A DNA stretch of 64,000 bases from positions 2,170,001-2,234,000 of the forward strand of contig JAESUZ010003505.1 of assembly GCA_017311185.1 (NCBI GenBank). The letters are read 5' to 3'. The translations under genes were made by a program, and so were the position numbers. Below the pieces are notes generated by a model that did no database searches, was not told the DNA's origin, and saw nothing but the letters and a program-made list of their open reading frames with translations. Source of the DNA: Proteles cristata cristata (Eukaryota > Chordata > Mammalia > Carnivora > Hyaenidae). Each line of letters starts with the position of its first letter. Position 1 is the first letter of the stretch. Positions 49,601-59,999 of the stretch are shown here, one piece after another.

Positions 49601-50039
49601 TATTTTTTTGGCTGGAAGTTCCTGAACTGATTAAGTCTCAATCTCATATGCCAACCCCACAGAAGCCCAGGCTAGTGGTTAAAATTTTCAGGAGTTGGTT
49701 TCTCTCTCATATAGAGCGCAAGACAACACAGCAAGATTCCATACTGTTCCATTTGCAATGAGATATTTTAAGTCTACTTTTGGACTGAAAGTATAACACT
49801 TCAAGGATCAAGATTCATATATGTAGGTGTCTCAGTAACAACTAATGTATTATCTCTTGTTTCTTCTTTGGACATTAGAATGGCCACAGAGACAGGCAGG
49901 TCTCCTCAGAGAAGCTACCGTGTCATCTCACATGCTGTCAACAATTTTTCTCTCCCTGTGGTTTCTGGCCCATTCTTTCTTTCAATTCAGTTAAATTACC
50001 CTAAAATAAAATTTCAGCTGGTGAGCTGACTTTCGGCTG
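46656..50039. other. Intronic, AT-rich; possible ancient remnant at 49120-49520
   Basis: Mostly unique and AT-rich. 49140-49400 (ctcttttccaattcactagt, aaaccatccagtaagtttct) resembles an ancient LINE or LTR-internal remnant; family unsure. Confidence 0.45.
48011..48030. repeat. AT-rich palindrome
   Basis: attcaaata, two bases, tatttgaat: a perfect 9-base inverted repeat, with further aaatattc nearby. Confidence 0.85.
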
Positions 50040-50115
50040 TTTTGTTTACTGTTAAATCCTCAATGCCTGAAACAGAGTCTTTGCAACTGTTAGACACTCA
50101 GTAAGCACGCCAAGT
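50040..50115 (+). mobile_element. LINE-2/MIR 3' end trace
   Basis: tcaatgcctgaaacagagtc followed by gttagacactcagtaagcac resembles the conserved L2 3' end ('cctggcacatagtaggcactcaataaat'). Short and diverged. Confidence 0.45.
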
Positions 50116-50271
50116 GAATCAGTCCAACAGGCATTTAGTGTATCTTACCCAGCAGTTCTAGCATTTTCTGGCAAGGGAGTTTACAGGTGATCTGGTTGGT
50201 CACATGGTTTGAAATAGAAAGTACAGTGAACTCTCATAGAAAAACGAATCCAAAGATTTAAAGTCTTTAAG

Positions 50272-50482
50272 CTTTGGGGCATGTGGGTGGCCCAGTTGGC
50301 TAAGCATTGGACTCTTAATTTTAGCTCAGGTCACGATCTCATAGTATGTGAGATTGAGCCATGCATCCGGCTCTGGGGTGGGCTTGGATCCTGCTTGGGA
50401 CGCTCTCTCCCTCTCCCTGCTTCCCTTGCTCATGCATTCATATGCGTTCTTGCTCAAAACTTTTAAATAATAAATAGATATA
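50272..50482 (+). mobile_element. Carnivore tRNA-Lys SINE
   Basis: Sense: ggggcatgtgggtggcccag to aaataataaatagata. Perfect 13-base TSD taaagtctttaag at 50259-50271 and 50483-50495. Confidence 0.94.
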
Positions 50483-50495
50483 TAAAGTCTTTAAG

Positions 50496-51373
50496 TGTTT
50501 TATTCCTCATTTTAGGGTATGACCCCAAGGAACCTAAACCAAATTCTCACTAACTCAGTAAGTACAGTCGTAAATGAGTTCATCTCTGCTCACTGAAGTT
50601 ATACCCTGTAGTCAGTACAAGTCTCTCTTTTGTATCTTCTCATTTATCTCCAAGGTTTTGGTACCAAAACGCCTTTAGATAAATTTTCTTGCAATCAGCT
50701 GTCTGGTAATGAAGGTGGTAAGAACAAGATTATGTACTTGTATGATTTGTAAAGCACGTTTAAAATTTGTGTTTGATTTGCATGCAGCTGTGTGAAATGT
50801 TTACGTGACAGATGATTTGCGGTGCAAATGTTCACACGGTACCACATTTTAAGCAAAGGCTTGCAGAGGTCCATCCATGAACAGTGAGCTTTCAAAGACT
50901 TGAGCCGGACGAGCAAGTTTATGTCAAGGAATTTTCTGAGTCAGATGAGACCTTTTGTTTCCAGTTTCTACTTTACTTGTTTGGGTCATTATCTTATTAA
51001 ATACAGCGTTATTGGAGGGAAAGCGGAGAATTAGAAGTCACCCTGAAGATCTAAGTAACTTTTGCTCTAATATGAGCTCTGCGGAGGTGTGGTCTGACTA
51101 AAAACACATATTTCCTCAACTCAGATTTTCCTTATTTATAAGGAAAAGTCTTGCTACTTCCATTGTTTTTTCCTCATAGGGAAATAAAGGCCGCGAAATG
51201 TCTATAACGGACATGGGATTTTTCTGTGCAAAAGAGACATTTTTATGTGTAATTTACTACTTTCAGTGTCGGAAAACATTTTGAATTTATATGACACCCA
51301 TCCTCGTAGCTCCTGAAATGTGGCCAGATGAAGGAGGTGTTACCTACATTTGCCACTAGGAATGCAAGGGAAC
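50496..51373. other. Intronic sequence, nothing recognised
   Basis: No repeat or gene identified. Confidence 0.6.
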
Positions 51374-51624
51374 AGGGCACCTGAGGGCGCTGAGTCGGGT
51401 AAGCTTCCAACTTCCGCTCAGGTTATGATCTCGAGGTTTGTGAGTTCGAGCCCTGCATCGGGCTCTGTGCTGCCAGCTCAGTGCCTGGAGCCTCCTTCGA
51501 ATTCTGTGTCTCCCTCTCTCTCTGCCTCTCCCCTGCTCACTTACGTGCTCACTTGCGTGCATGCTCTCTTGCTCGCTCGCTCACTCTCGCTCGCTCGCTC
51601 TCTCAAAAATAAACAAACATGAAA
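51374..51624 (+). mobile_element. Carnivore tRNA-Lys SINE with extended CT-rich tail
   Basis: Sense: agggcacctgagggcgctga, ttcgagccctgcatcgggct, then an expanded (CTCG)n/(CT)n stretch (51565-51603) and caaaaataaacaaacatg. TSD weak. Confidence 0.9.
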
Positions 51625-51850
51625 AGAGAAGAAAGGGAAAGCAGTTTCCACAAGGACACAGAGTTAGTTGATAATGGGACACAGGATTAAGCTAAATCCA
51701 GGAATGAGGCTGAGATCTCAAAACTCAAAAGCTAACTCTGAGCTTAGAACATCGTCTCCAATTTAATGTGGTAATAAAATGTAAACCACCAAAAGCGGTG
51801 TATGTTTTGTTCTGGTGGGTGACCTGTTTTAAGAAAGAGATCAGTTTGGG

Positions 51851-52069
51851 GGCGCCTGGGTGGCTCAGTCACTTAACTGTCTGACTTTTGCTCAGGTCAT
51901 TGATCTCACAATTGGTGGATTCGAGCCCTGCATTGGGCTCTGTGCCGACAACCCCGAGCCCGGAGCCTGCTTCTGCTCCTCTCTCTGCCCCTCCCCTGCT
52001 TACGTGCTGGCTCACTCACTCTCTTTTTCTCTCAAAAATAAATACGTAAACATTTTAAAAAAAAAAAAA
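51851..52069 (+). mobile_element. Felid tRNA-Lys SINE
   Basis: Sense: ggcgcctgggtggctcagtc to a 13-base A run. TSD gatcagtttggg (51839-51850) / ggtcagtttggg (52070-52081), one mismatch. Confidence 0.95.
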
Positions 52070-52081
52070 GGTCAGTTTGGG

Positions 52082-52723
52082 AGAAAAGTCAGGTTTCATT
52101 TGTAACAGGTAGGAGAAAGTTAAGAATATAGCCAGGGAGCGAAGTGAGAAGGAACACGTTTTATGATCCAGAAACAAGGGCTTCAGCCCCATGTTGGCTA
52201 AGCATCAGTAAATGGGTTTGGCTCCTTCCAAGTGTGTGTGTAGCTCAACCTGGTCTATGAATCATATTATAAACTGTTAGGAGACCAGAACCAGAGTTTA
52301 TTGGTTTATTCAACCTGCAGCTGGTAGTGCCGGGGAGTATACAAGCCACAGGCAACAGAATGTCTAGAATGTGCTCTGCCTATAAGCCCTTCTCTGCGTT
52401 CAGTAAAGTGAAAACCATGTTTGTTCTTTTCCGTGTGTGTGTCTCTGCATTCTTCCCTCCTCTCCTCCCCGCCACCATTTGTCTTTTGTTAGCAGACTTT
52501 ACTCAGTTGGCAAACAGTTGTTTTAATACAGCACAGCTGTCAGCCCTGGGCTCCTGTCCCCCTTCTAAGTATTTCTTCTCTAGGGACCTGTGTGCTGCCC
52601 AGCTGAGGTCCACGGAAGGAAGAGGACAGACTAGTTGGGGTGACTTTGGTGACACCTGATCAGTCTCCTCTTCCCCTCTCTCCTGACACTTACCTTTCAG
52701 TCCCTCCCATGTGATGAGAGGCC
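52082..52723. other. Intronic sequence, nothing recognised
   Basis: GC somewhat higher toward the right. A 110-codon frame (52327-52659) and its 130-codon antisense lack any recognisable domain. Confidence 0.5.
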
Positions 52724-52735
52724 CACGCGCATGTG

Positions 52736-52785
<50 letters not shown>
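52724..52785. repeat. 62-base alternating purine-pyrimidine tract, (CG)-rich then (CA)n
   Basis: Starts cacgcgcatgtgcgcgcgca and passes into an unbroken (CA)n to 52785. Every step alternates purine and pyrimidine. This is a classic Z-DNA-forming and length-variable microsatellite. Confidence 0.97.
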
Positions 52786-52790
<5 letters not shown>

Positions 52791-53237
52791 ATATTTCGGT
52801 CCCTTGGCTTTCCTGTTTGTGAGTTCATTTCCAGTGTTCCCCAAAGACCGCAGCCCAAGGCTGTAAGGCAGAGAAGAACTGGGGCCGAATTGCACATAGC
52901 AGTCTAGAAGCTGCTTTTAATTAAAAAAAAAAAAAAATCGAACCAATAAACATGATCAGATGTTTTTAAAAACTGGGTGTCTCCCTCCCCCACCTTTTTA
53001 AAATTCTCGACTTGATTCTGTGGTCATACTACCTGGGAAAAGAGACTCAGGTTCACTTCATGACTGTGAGGTTAAAATTCCTCTTCTGGCAAGACGTTTG
53101 TTGATTTCTGATTCCTGCGACGTTTCGGATTCTTGTTTTGGTGCCTGTTAAAGGAACAACTTTTTCTGTTCAGACGTACTTGATTGTGTGTCCTAGTGTC
53201 TTGTAATAATGGTATTGATTACTGACAAGGCTTCTCA

Positions 53238-53530
53238 GTTACAAGTGGTCCTTGGACAACATGGGTCCCTTTCTACTTGGATTTTTCCTCATAAATACCC
53301 TACAGTATTGTACATTTTCTCTTCCTTATGATTTTCTTAGTATTTTCTTTTCTCTAACTTACTGTGTTGTAAGAAAGTAGTCTGTCAATCATCTCTTTGT
53401 GTTATTGGTAAGATCTGGTCGCTAGTCGGCTATTTGTAGCTAAGTTTTGGGGGAATCAGAAGTTATACTCAGATTTTCTACTGCACATAGGCTCAGTACC
53501 TCTAACCTTTGCGTTGTTCCTGGGTGAGCT
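53238..53530. mobile_element. Probable old DNA-transposon-type interspersed repeat
   Basis: acaagtggtccttggacaac, acatgggtccctttctactt and ttctcttccttatgatttt, ttctctaacttactgtgttg resemble a well-known interspersed repeat with 'cttgaacaacatggg' at its end. I recognise the repeat but not its family name with certainty. Confidence 0.45.
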
Positions 53531-53809
53531 GTACCATTTTCCCTCTAATGTTCTTACCTAAAGAGAGTGTTCATTACCCTCATTAGTAAGTTACTATTTC
53601 GCACTTCCGGTACATCAGGTGCTGTATCTTTTAGATTATTTAACTAAGCACTACAAAATACATGAAGCTCAGAGAGAGATACATATTCAAGAAGATATCC
53701 CACTGAAAAAGTTCATTTTATCATTGTTGGTCTTGATGGTACCTTTTACGTCACCAATCACAATAGCATAGTTACTATTTAGGAAAAGTTGTTAAAACAT
53801 TACTCTCTT

Positions 53810-54032
53810 AGGGCGCCTGGGTGGCTCAGTCGGTTAAGTGTCTGGCTTTGGCTCGGGTCATGATCTCGCGTTACGCAGGTTCTAGCCCTGCGTCGGGCTC
53901 TGTGCTGACAGCTAGCTCAGATCCTGGAGCCTGTCTTCGGATTCTGTCTCTCCCTCTCTCTCTGACCCTCCCTTGATCACACTGTCCCTCTCTCTCTCTC
54001 AAAAATAAAAAAACAAAACAAAAAAAAAAATG
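53810..54032 (+). mobile_element. Felid tRNA-Lys SINE
   Basis: Sense: agggcgcctgggtggctcag to an A-rich tail with C interruptions. TSD ttactctctt at 53800-53809 and 54033-54042. Internal variant tgacagctagctcagatcc. Confidence 0.95.
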
Positions 54033-54042
54033 TTACTCTCTT

Positions 54043-55951
54043 GCCCACGCAGGGCACAGTTCATATGCCTTACATTTGCTTGGAACTGGGGTTTTGTAGC
54101 TGCCTAAACAGGAATCTGCCCCGTAATCAGATCTTCTCAGGGGGTCCTAACACTTTCATGGTTTGTCAACATACCTTCTTCAGTGTGTACCATGACCCAG
54201 GTTGTAACCCCAGGTTAATGGGACAGCCTGGAATGACACTGTTGGACTAAATTCTTTGGTGACAAAGTGCTGAGCAAAATGACCCGTTGAACCTACCTAT
54301 GATAAAATATCTGCTGTAAGTTATCTTTATCAAATGGAAACAAACAGCTGCTAGGCCACCCTGAAGTTACATGAGCAATAACAACTTGAAAAAAGCCAAG
54401 CAGAAAAAAAGGAATAAAATGAGTAAAGACACACTTTGGATATAAGACAGAATTTCTAGTAAGCATAATGCAAAGGATTTTCCTTTTTTAAGCCGGGAAG
54501 AATATTTTGAAAGAATAACCTATGCCTTTTCTAAAACACCTAATTTGGAACATTTCTAATCAAAAGCTTTAAGATACAAGGAAAACATAACTGTGTTTGG
54601 TAAGCTGGGAAAAAAATCTTCTAGATTCTTTCATATCTTACGTGTCTATATTTAACATATTTGTGTATGTTTTATGTAATCTTTCCATTATTTTCCACAC
54701 CTTACAAGGTAGATTTTGAATATTGGAACATCTGCTATGGTTCCAAAGAAATATTCCTAAAACCTGATGTCCGGGGAGGGTAACATGGCTCCCTGACCTG
54801 AACCCCCAAAGGGCTGTGATTGCATAATTGTTGCCAATCAGTCCGCACATTTCTAGGATTCTTTGAAGTAACAGACTGAGTGGGGATTTTTGAAAAGACC
54901 AAAGAAATTTAAGTTAGAGTCCCTGCCTTTCAGGATCTAAGAATTGAGTTAAGGAAATAAGACAGGTTGCAAATTACCTCGCAGTTAAAGACGCTATGGG
55001 CAGGCTCAACTTTTTACCACTTCGAGGTTCTCTTCATTGAATTCTTCACAAGTAGTCCTTCATTCAGCAAATATGTACTTGAGTGAATAAATATTTGTTG
55101 ACCACACATCTATCCCCATGTGGTCCTTAGGGGTTCCAAGGTGAATTCGGTGTGAATCCTGCCCATGGAAAGTCTTAACAAGAGACACGAAACCTCTTAA
55201 GTCAATCATAATAGGGAGGGGATTTGAAAACAAGCCATGAAAAAGGCACAGACAAAATAAGACTCAGAGAAGAAATAACTGATCTCTATTTGAAGAAAAC
55301 AGAAGGGGTGCCGTCTTTGCTAGAGCTTGAAATGTGTAGGATTTGTATGTAGAAAGATGGAGGAAGAAGGCTTTCCAGTTAGAATCATGGATGCTTCCGT
55401 GGATGGCTGTGGGGCATTCAGTGGGTACAGCAAACATGGCTAGAATAAAGATACATGAAGAGGACTCATGGGGGAATCACTTGCAAAAATATTTTGAGGA
55501 TTAACTAGAGAAATAGGACATATGCCTCGAGAGTTCATTGTATGCTTTACAGATACATTTGGAGTTTCCAGGAAGGAAGATGACATGTTCAGAGCTGTGT
55601 CTCAGGACCGTTAAGCCTGGTCCCTTTGGGAGGTCCTGTTGTCCCTTCTGTGATTCCAGAGTCATTCTGTCCAAAACGTTCTCAAATCAATGCAAAGCCT
55701 GTATCAATGGATCCGCTTAAAGCAAACGGTACACTTGACATTGTGGTTGTTCTATGTGGATCTGACTAGCTGTGTTAGATTCTAAGCACTCGTCTCTAAA
55801 TCTAGACCCTGTTCCTTCCTTGTGTCCATTTTGAATCCAGGTCATCAGATTTTCCATGGATATTCAGTTTTTCTTCCCATGAGTGCTTAAAAAGAACATT
55901 TTCTCTATTTTCAGTAATAGTTATGCTTTCCTTAAACTAACTCTGTGGTTT
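54043..55951. other. Intronic sequence, possible ancient repeats
   Basis: 55060-55180 (attcagcaaatatgtacttg, gtgaataaatatttgttgac) and the purine-rich 55200-55450 look like old interspersed repeats; families not assigned. Confidence 0.4.
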
Positions 55952-55964
55952 TAAAAATGCTCCA

Positions 55965-56201
55965 GGGGCGCCTGGGTGGCTTATTCAATTAAGCGTCTGA
56001 CTTTCGCTTAGGTCATGATCTCGCGGTTCGTGGGTTCGAGCCCCGCATCGAGCTCTGTGCTGACTGCCAGCTCAGAACCTGGAGCCTGTTTCAGAGTCTG
56101 TATCTCCCTCTCTCTCTGACCTTCCCCTGCTCACGCCTTCTCTCTCTCTCTCTCTCTCCTAGAAATAAATAAAAATATTTAAAAATAAAATAAGATAAAA
56201 A
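55965..56201 (+). mobile_element. Felid tRNA-Lys SINE, young subtype
   Basis: Sense. TSD taaaaatgctcca (55952-55964) / taaaaacactcca (56202-56214). Subtype marks ctgactttcgcttaggtc, tgactgccagctcagaacc, cctagaaataaataaa; long mixed A/T tail. Confidence 0.96.
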
Positions 56202-56928
56202 TAAAAACACTCCAAATCATGTAAGTGACCACGTTTCCCTCTTTTGTGTTGTCAACTAGATAAATAATTGAGAGCCAGATTTGTATCCCGCTCTAAAAAT
56301 GTCCGCAACTATACAGCAGGCGTTTTGTGCACTAGCTGTAGATTGGCTTTATTTTGTCTTTCCTATTTGATTTTCTTTTATTCTCTCTTCCTTTCTGGGT
56401 ATGTTAAATTCTTTTTTACCCTGTTAGACTTTATAAATTTGTTCTGTCTTGAAGAAGCTGGTGTAGACTCATACTTGGGCTATTTCTTGCATCCCGTAAG
56501 CCCAAATCTCTGGAGGTAGTATTCACCTCCAAGCGAATCCTTGGATTTTGCCTCACTTTGGGGACTGCTGCAGAAATGTAAATGTATGGCCATGCATCCT
56601 CTCCCACTCAGGCTCCGCATTTGTTCTGTTGCAGCATATTTCAGATTTGAGCCCAGCTTTCATGACTTGGATTTGTTTTATAGGTAGGCTTCATGATTAT
56701 GTAGTCAGATCGAAGGAGGTCCCAACAGACAGAACACACTTGGCTGAAATAACCTGGATAGACCATTGAAAAGGGTGCAGATCTTTGCATGATGTCCTCT
56801 TCGTTGTAAGTTCCTGATAAATACTTGCCAAATGAATGCATGAATCTAGAAAAATCCAGTACTAATTATTTTGAAGCTTCAAATGGAAGTTTCCCCCCTC
56901 TGCCCACTGGTTAAGAATAAGAATCTTA

Positions 56929-57151
56929 TTCCGACTAAGAATCTTATGGCTTAGTCGGTTAAACGTCCAACTTTGGCTCAGGTCATGATCTCACAGTTCG
57001 TGGGTTTTAGTCCCATGTCGGGCTCTGTGCTGACAGCTAGCTCAGAGCCTAGAGCCTGCTTCAGATTCTGTGTCTCCCTCTTTCTCTGACCCTCACCTGC
57101 TCACACTGTCTCTGTGTCTCTCTCTCAGAAATAAATAAAACATTAAAAAAA
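56929..57151 (+). mobile_element. Felid tRNA-Lys SINE, 5'-truncated with inverted junction
   Basis: Sense, lacking the first bases of the head; body starts ggcttagtcggttaaacgtc near 56948. Perfect 16-base TSD aagaataagaatctta at 56913-56928 and 57152-57167. Between TSD and body lie about 20 bases with ccgactaag, the reverse complement of the SINE's own cttagtcgg, and a second aagaatctta. Confidence 0.92.
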
Positions 57152-57284
57152 AAGAATAAGAATCTTAAATTCAACCTATTTAAATACGTGATGATGATAA
57201 CAGATCTTAAAGTCATGTAATTTTCAAAAACAATCTTAATATCCATCATGCTTTACCATTAGACAGTACTTTCACTTGTTATTG

Positions 57285-57465
57285 ACTTAGCGTATCTTTG
57301 GAACATAGAGGCTTGATAAATGTTTGTGGGCTGAATGGCTAGGCGGGTGAATAAATGAATGAATGAGTGCATTTCACTGAATCCTTAGATTCATAACTAG
57401 ATGGGACAGTACTATTTCCCCAAATTACAGGTGAGAAAACTGAGGCTCACTATGATGCTTCCTGA
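57285..57465. mobile_element. L2/MIR-type remnants
   Basis: gaggcttgataaatgtttgt followed by a GAAT repeat (57345-57365) resembles an L2 3' end. Then tattccccaaattacaggt and gagaaaactgaggctcac resemble the MIR core in sense. Two overlapping ancient fragments are likely. Confidence 0.45.
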
Positions 57466-57644
57466 AAGAGTTAGAAGTTAAATTTGGTATTGACTGCTAC
57501 ATACACTCTTCTCTCTTCTCGTTAGCATAATATCCAATATGTAATTTGTATTTCATATGTGTAATATAATTCCATTCTTGCGTGGAGCCATGTTGAAAAA
57601 CATGGAGTCTTTTGGCACATCCTCTTCTTTCTAGACACAGTCTT

Positions 57645-57863
57645 TTTTTTTTTTTTTTTTTTTTTAATTTCTGGGGGAGAGAGAGAGAGAGACAGCGTGA
57701 GCAGGGGAGGGTCAGAGAGAGAGGGAGTCACAGACTGAAACAGGCTCCAGGCTCTGAGCTGGCAGTCAGCACAGAGCCCGACACGGGACTCAAACCCACC
57801 AACCGCGAGATCATGACATAAGCAAAAGTTGGACGTTTAACCGACTAAGCCACCCAGGTGCCC
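57645..57863 (-). mobile_element. Felid tRNA-Lys SINE, young subtype
   Basis: Antisense with long T run. Perfect 14-base TSD ctagacacagtctt at 57631-57644 and 57864-57877. Subtype marks ctggcagtcagcacagag and aatttctggggga. Confidence 0.97.
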
Positions 57864-57956
57864 CTAGACACAGTCTTAATAAGTCTCTCTTTGAAATGTT
57901 TCCTCTTTTGTCTCCATTGTATTGACACCCACCTAGTTAAGGCCCTTGGCTTGTTG

Positions 57957-58039
57957 TAATATATATATATGTATGTTGTAATGTATATATGTATATAAAT
58001 GTGTATATATACATACACACACACACACACACACACACA
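57957..58039. repeat. TA/TG/CA mixed dinucleotide microsatellite
   Basis: (AT)n with G interruptions followed by (AC)n, lying directly on the truncated end of a SINE. Confidence 0.95.
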
Positions 58040-58042
58040 TTT

Positions 58043-58132
58043 ATCCAACATGGGGCTCGATCCCACGACTCTGGGATACCTCAGCTGAAATCAAGAGTCC
58101 GATGCTCAACTAACTGAGCCACCCAGGCGCCC
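58043..58132 (-). mobile_element. 3'-truncated carnivore SINE joined to a TA/CA repeat
   Basis: Antisense head and body only (atggggctcgatcccacgac to gagccacccaggcgccc). Where the CT-rich part and A tail should be there is the dinucleotide repeat at 57957-58039. Either a tailless insertion or repeat expansion at an old tail. Confidence 0.75.
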
Positions 58133-59679
58133 TTCCTCCAAGAGTACTTTCAATTTAACTGAGATATAGATACTCTTAATTTTTCATGAGCAGCAAAGCA
58201 ATGGACCAGGCAGGTTTTATGTAGGTTTATGTAGGTTCTAGGAGGGGGGTCCTTAGGAATAGAGATTGCGCAAGAACAAACTTTATTTCATGTATTTAGG
58301 GGTTTTCTCTCTCCTTCATATCAAGAAGATATTATTCGTTGTTAAATGATATTATATGAGTTGTTAGAGACCATTAGAAATATGCAGTATTTACTGATAT
58401 TATATGCCGTGGAGGAGTTATTTTAATTCTTGTATACTGGAAAGAGGTTTGATGGTATATTTTCAAGCTATTACGTAGCAAGAATTCATTTTATGCATTC
58501 AGAATTACAGTGTTAGACTCTGTTTGGCATAACAATTACTGCTGGAGTTCTCACTGCAGATGAAAGATAGTCCCTGTGTTTCCCATTCTTTTTTAATACA
58601 TGCATTTGTATTAATAGCGTGATTTAATGTATCACTTTAAAATTATAATGTACTTTGAATTGCATTTAGTCAAAAATTGACATCTTATACGTATGGAACC
58701 ATAATAAGTTTATCATTAAATTAAGAAGTCATCTGTCTGTTTGTTAAAATGCAGTATTTGTGAATTCTAGCGTGTCCAAAGGCAGGTAATGAGATCGGAA
58801 AGTCAGTCTCGTGTTACATTACTTTGTAAATTTTAACTCACGGCTTACTAGTTTTAGGGGATGTTTCTATGGCTACAACCTACCATTGTGTTTATACTTG
58901 AAGTTCCTGGATCCCTTACAGTTGTGGTTGAGAACAAATATTTGTCCCACTGCCATGGTGGCATGAGTTGCTCTGGTCATCTATGACTTACTCCAAAATG
59001 TAGTTATACGGTGTAGTGTGAAATTGGCAAATCTGTTCTGTGTGTGTTCTAATGGATGTAACGGTCATTAAGTATATGAGTCTTCTGACATTGTAATCAG
59101 ATGTGATTCAGTCTGTTAAATATCCATGAAACAACATCTGCTTCACAGAGTGACCTTCTGCTAAAGAATACTTAGCGTCTATTAGCGGATCATAATGCAG
59201 ATCTGCCTTATTTGAAATGCACTAAACTAGAGTAGTCTACTGCTGTTTCACAACTAGCTTATAATAATTTATTGCAGTTAAATAAAGCTTAAAAAAACCT
59301 CCATTAAATAATTATAGGGATTATATGCATTTCGAAAACCTTTGTGTTCAACCGAAATTACCCATTTAATTTCAGGGTTGGTTTGTTAAAAAAAGCTCAA
59401 GTCTAAAGGCACATTAGGGAAGCTGTCAGACATTGTTTTCTGTAGGTGTTAATAAAACCAGATGAAAAAAATCTGAAACAAATTAAAACCCAAAACTTTT
59501 ACCATCTGTTGTATATTAATTAGGACTCCATGTATCAAGGGTAAACTCGCTCTTAGAGAATGTCACTGAACTCCCGCTTAATAGAATACTATGCAAATTT
59601 ATTAGGTTACTGATTTAAATGCACTTTTCCACCCTAGCTCATCTGTAGTGGATCCTCAAGACGGTGGTGGTGTGTGTAG
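58133..59679. other. Intronic sequence before the TENM3 exon, no repeats seen
   Basis: AT-rich, no SINE or LINE recognised. Contains no open frame worth listing. Confidence 0.6.
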
Positions 59680-59726
59680 ACGCGCGTGTGCATACACACA
59701 TATGTACATACATGTACGCATACATA
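59680..59726. repeat. 47-base alternating purine-pyrimidine tract before the TENM3 exon
   Basis: From acgcgcgtgtgcatacacac to acgcatacata every base alternates purine and pyrimidine. It contains the palindrome tatgtacata and a gtgtg/cacac inverted pair. It ends 27 bases before the exon. Confidence 0.97.
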
Positions 59727-59727
59727 G

Positions 59728-59753
59728 AACGAGTTTCCTTTTCTGTTTTTCAG
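59728..59753 (+). other. 3' splice site of the TENM3 exon
   Basis: A pyrimidine-rich run (cctttt ctgttttt) leads directly into CAG at 59751-59753. A second AG lies two bases further on (59754-59755). The teneurin frame works with the first AG when the previous exon supplies one base; using the second AG would drop two bases and shift the frame unless the upstream exon phase differed. Confidence 0.85.
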
Positions 59754-59991
59754 AGCAACCTGCAAACAACCAAGGCCAGCCCGCCCTTCCTCCTCTGCCT
59801 CCGCCCCATCAGCAGCACCCCGCACAACACCATCCGTCCATCACTTCTCTCAACAGAAACTCCCTGACCAATAGAAGGAACCCGAGTCCGGCCCCGCCGG
59901 CTGCTTTGCCCGCCGAGCTGCAAACCACACCCGAGTCCGTCCAGCTGCAGGACAGCTGGGTCCTTGGCAGTAATGTACCACTGGAAAGCAG
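59754..59991 (+). CDS. TENM3: TENM3 internal coding exon (teneurin-3 intracellular domain)
   Basis: Teneurin-3 is a single-pass type II membrane protein of neurons that mediates trans-synaptic adhesion and circuit wiring. This exon encodes about 79 residues of its cytoplasmic N-terminal part, ahead of the membrane helix. The frame reads [19 protein letters not shown] at the start, then [14 protein letters not shown], and ends [16 protein letters not shown], which I recognise as teneurin intracellular sequence closest to TENM3. The exon begins after a pyrimidine-rich tract and CAG, and ends AG|GTAATT. It starts with the last two bases of a codon (phase 1 intron before) and ends with the first two bases of the next (phase 2 intron after); 238 bases fit this. 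The frame is open with no stop, and the exon is GC-rich in an AT-rich setting. Proline-rich patches (PPLPPP) could bind SH3 domains, as reported for teneurin-1; that is inference here. Neither the preceding coding exon nor the following one with the membrane helix is visible in the window. TENM1, TENM2 or TENM4 are less likely from the residue pattern. Confidence 0.93.
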
Positions 59992-59999
59992 GTAATTTG
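59992..59999 (+). other. 5' splice site of the TENM3 exon
   Basis: The exon ends CAG and the intron begins GTAATTTG. GT and A at +3/+4 fit a U1-type donor, but +5 is T rather than the usual G, so the site is of moderate strength by eye. Confidence 0.85.

Larger units (their letters stand above)
1..59753 (+). other. TENM3: Intron upstream of the TENM3 exon (3' portion)
   Basis: All sequence left of the exon behaves as non-coding intron: repeats of many ages, no other open teneurin exon, and open frames that are short or repeat-derived. It is at least 59.7 kb long and ends in phase 1. Very long 5' introns are typical of teneurin genes. An alternative first exon or promoter inside it cannot be excluded by eye, but none is evident. 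Confidence 0.8.

Noticed and set aside
52503..52897. Minus frame with a poly Val-Cys stretch
   Set aside because: The stretch is just the translation of the (CA)n microsatellite.
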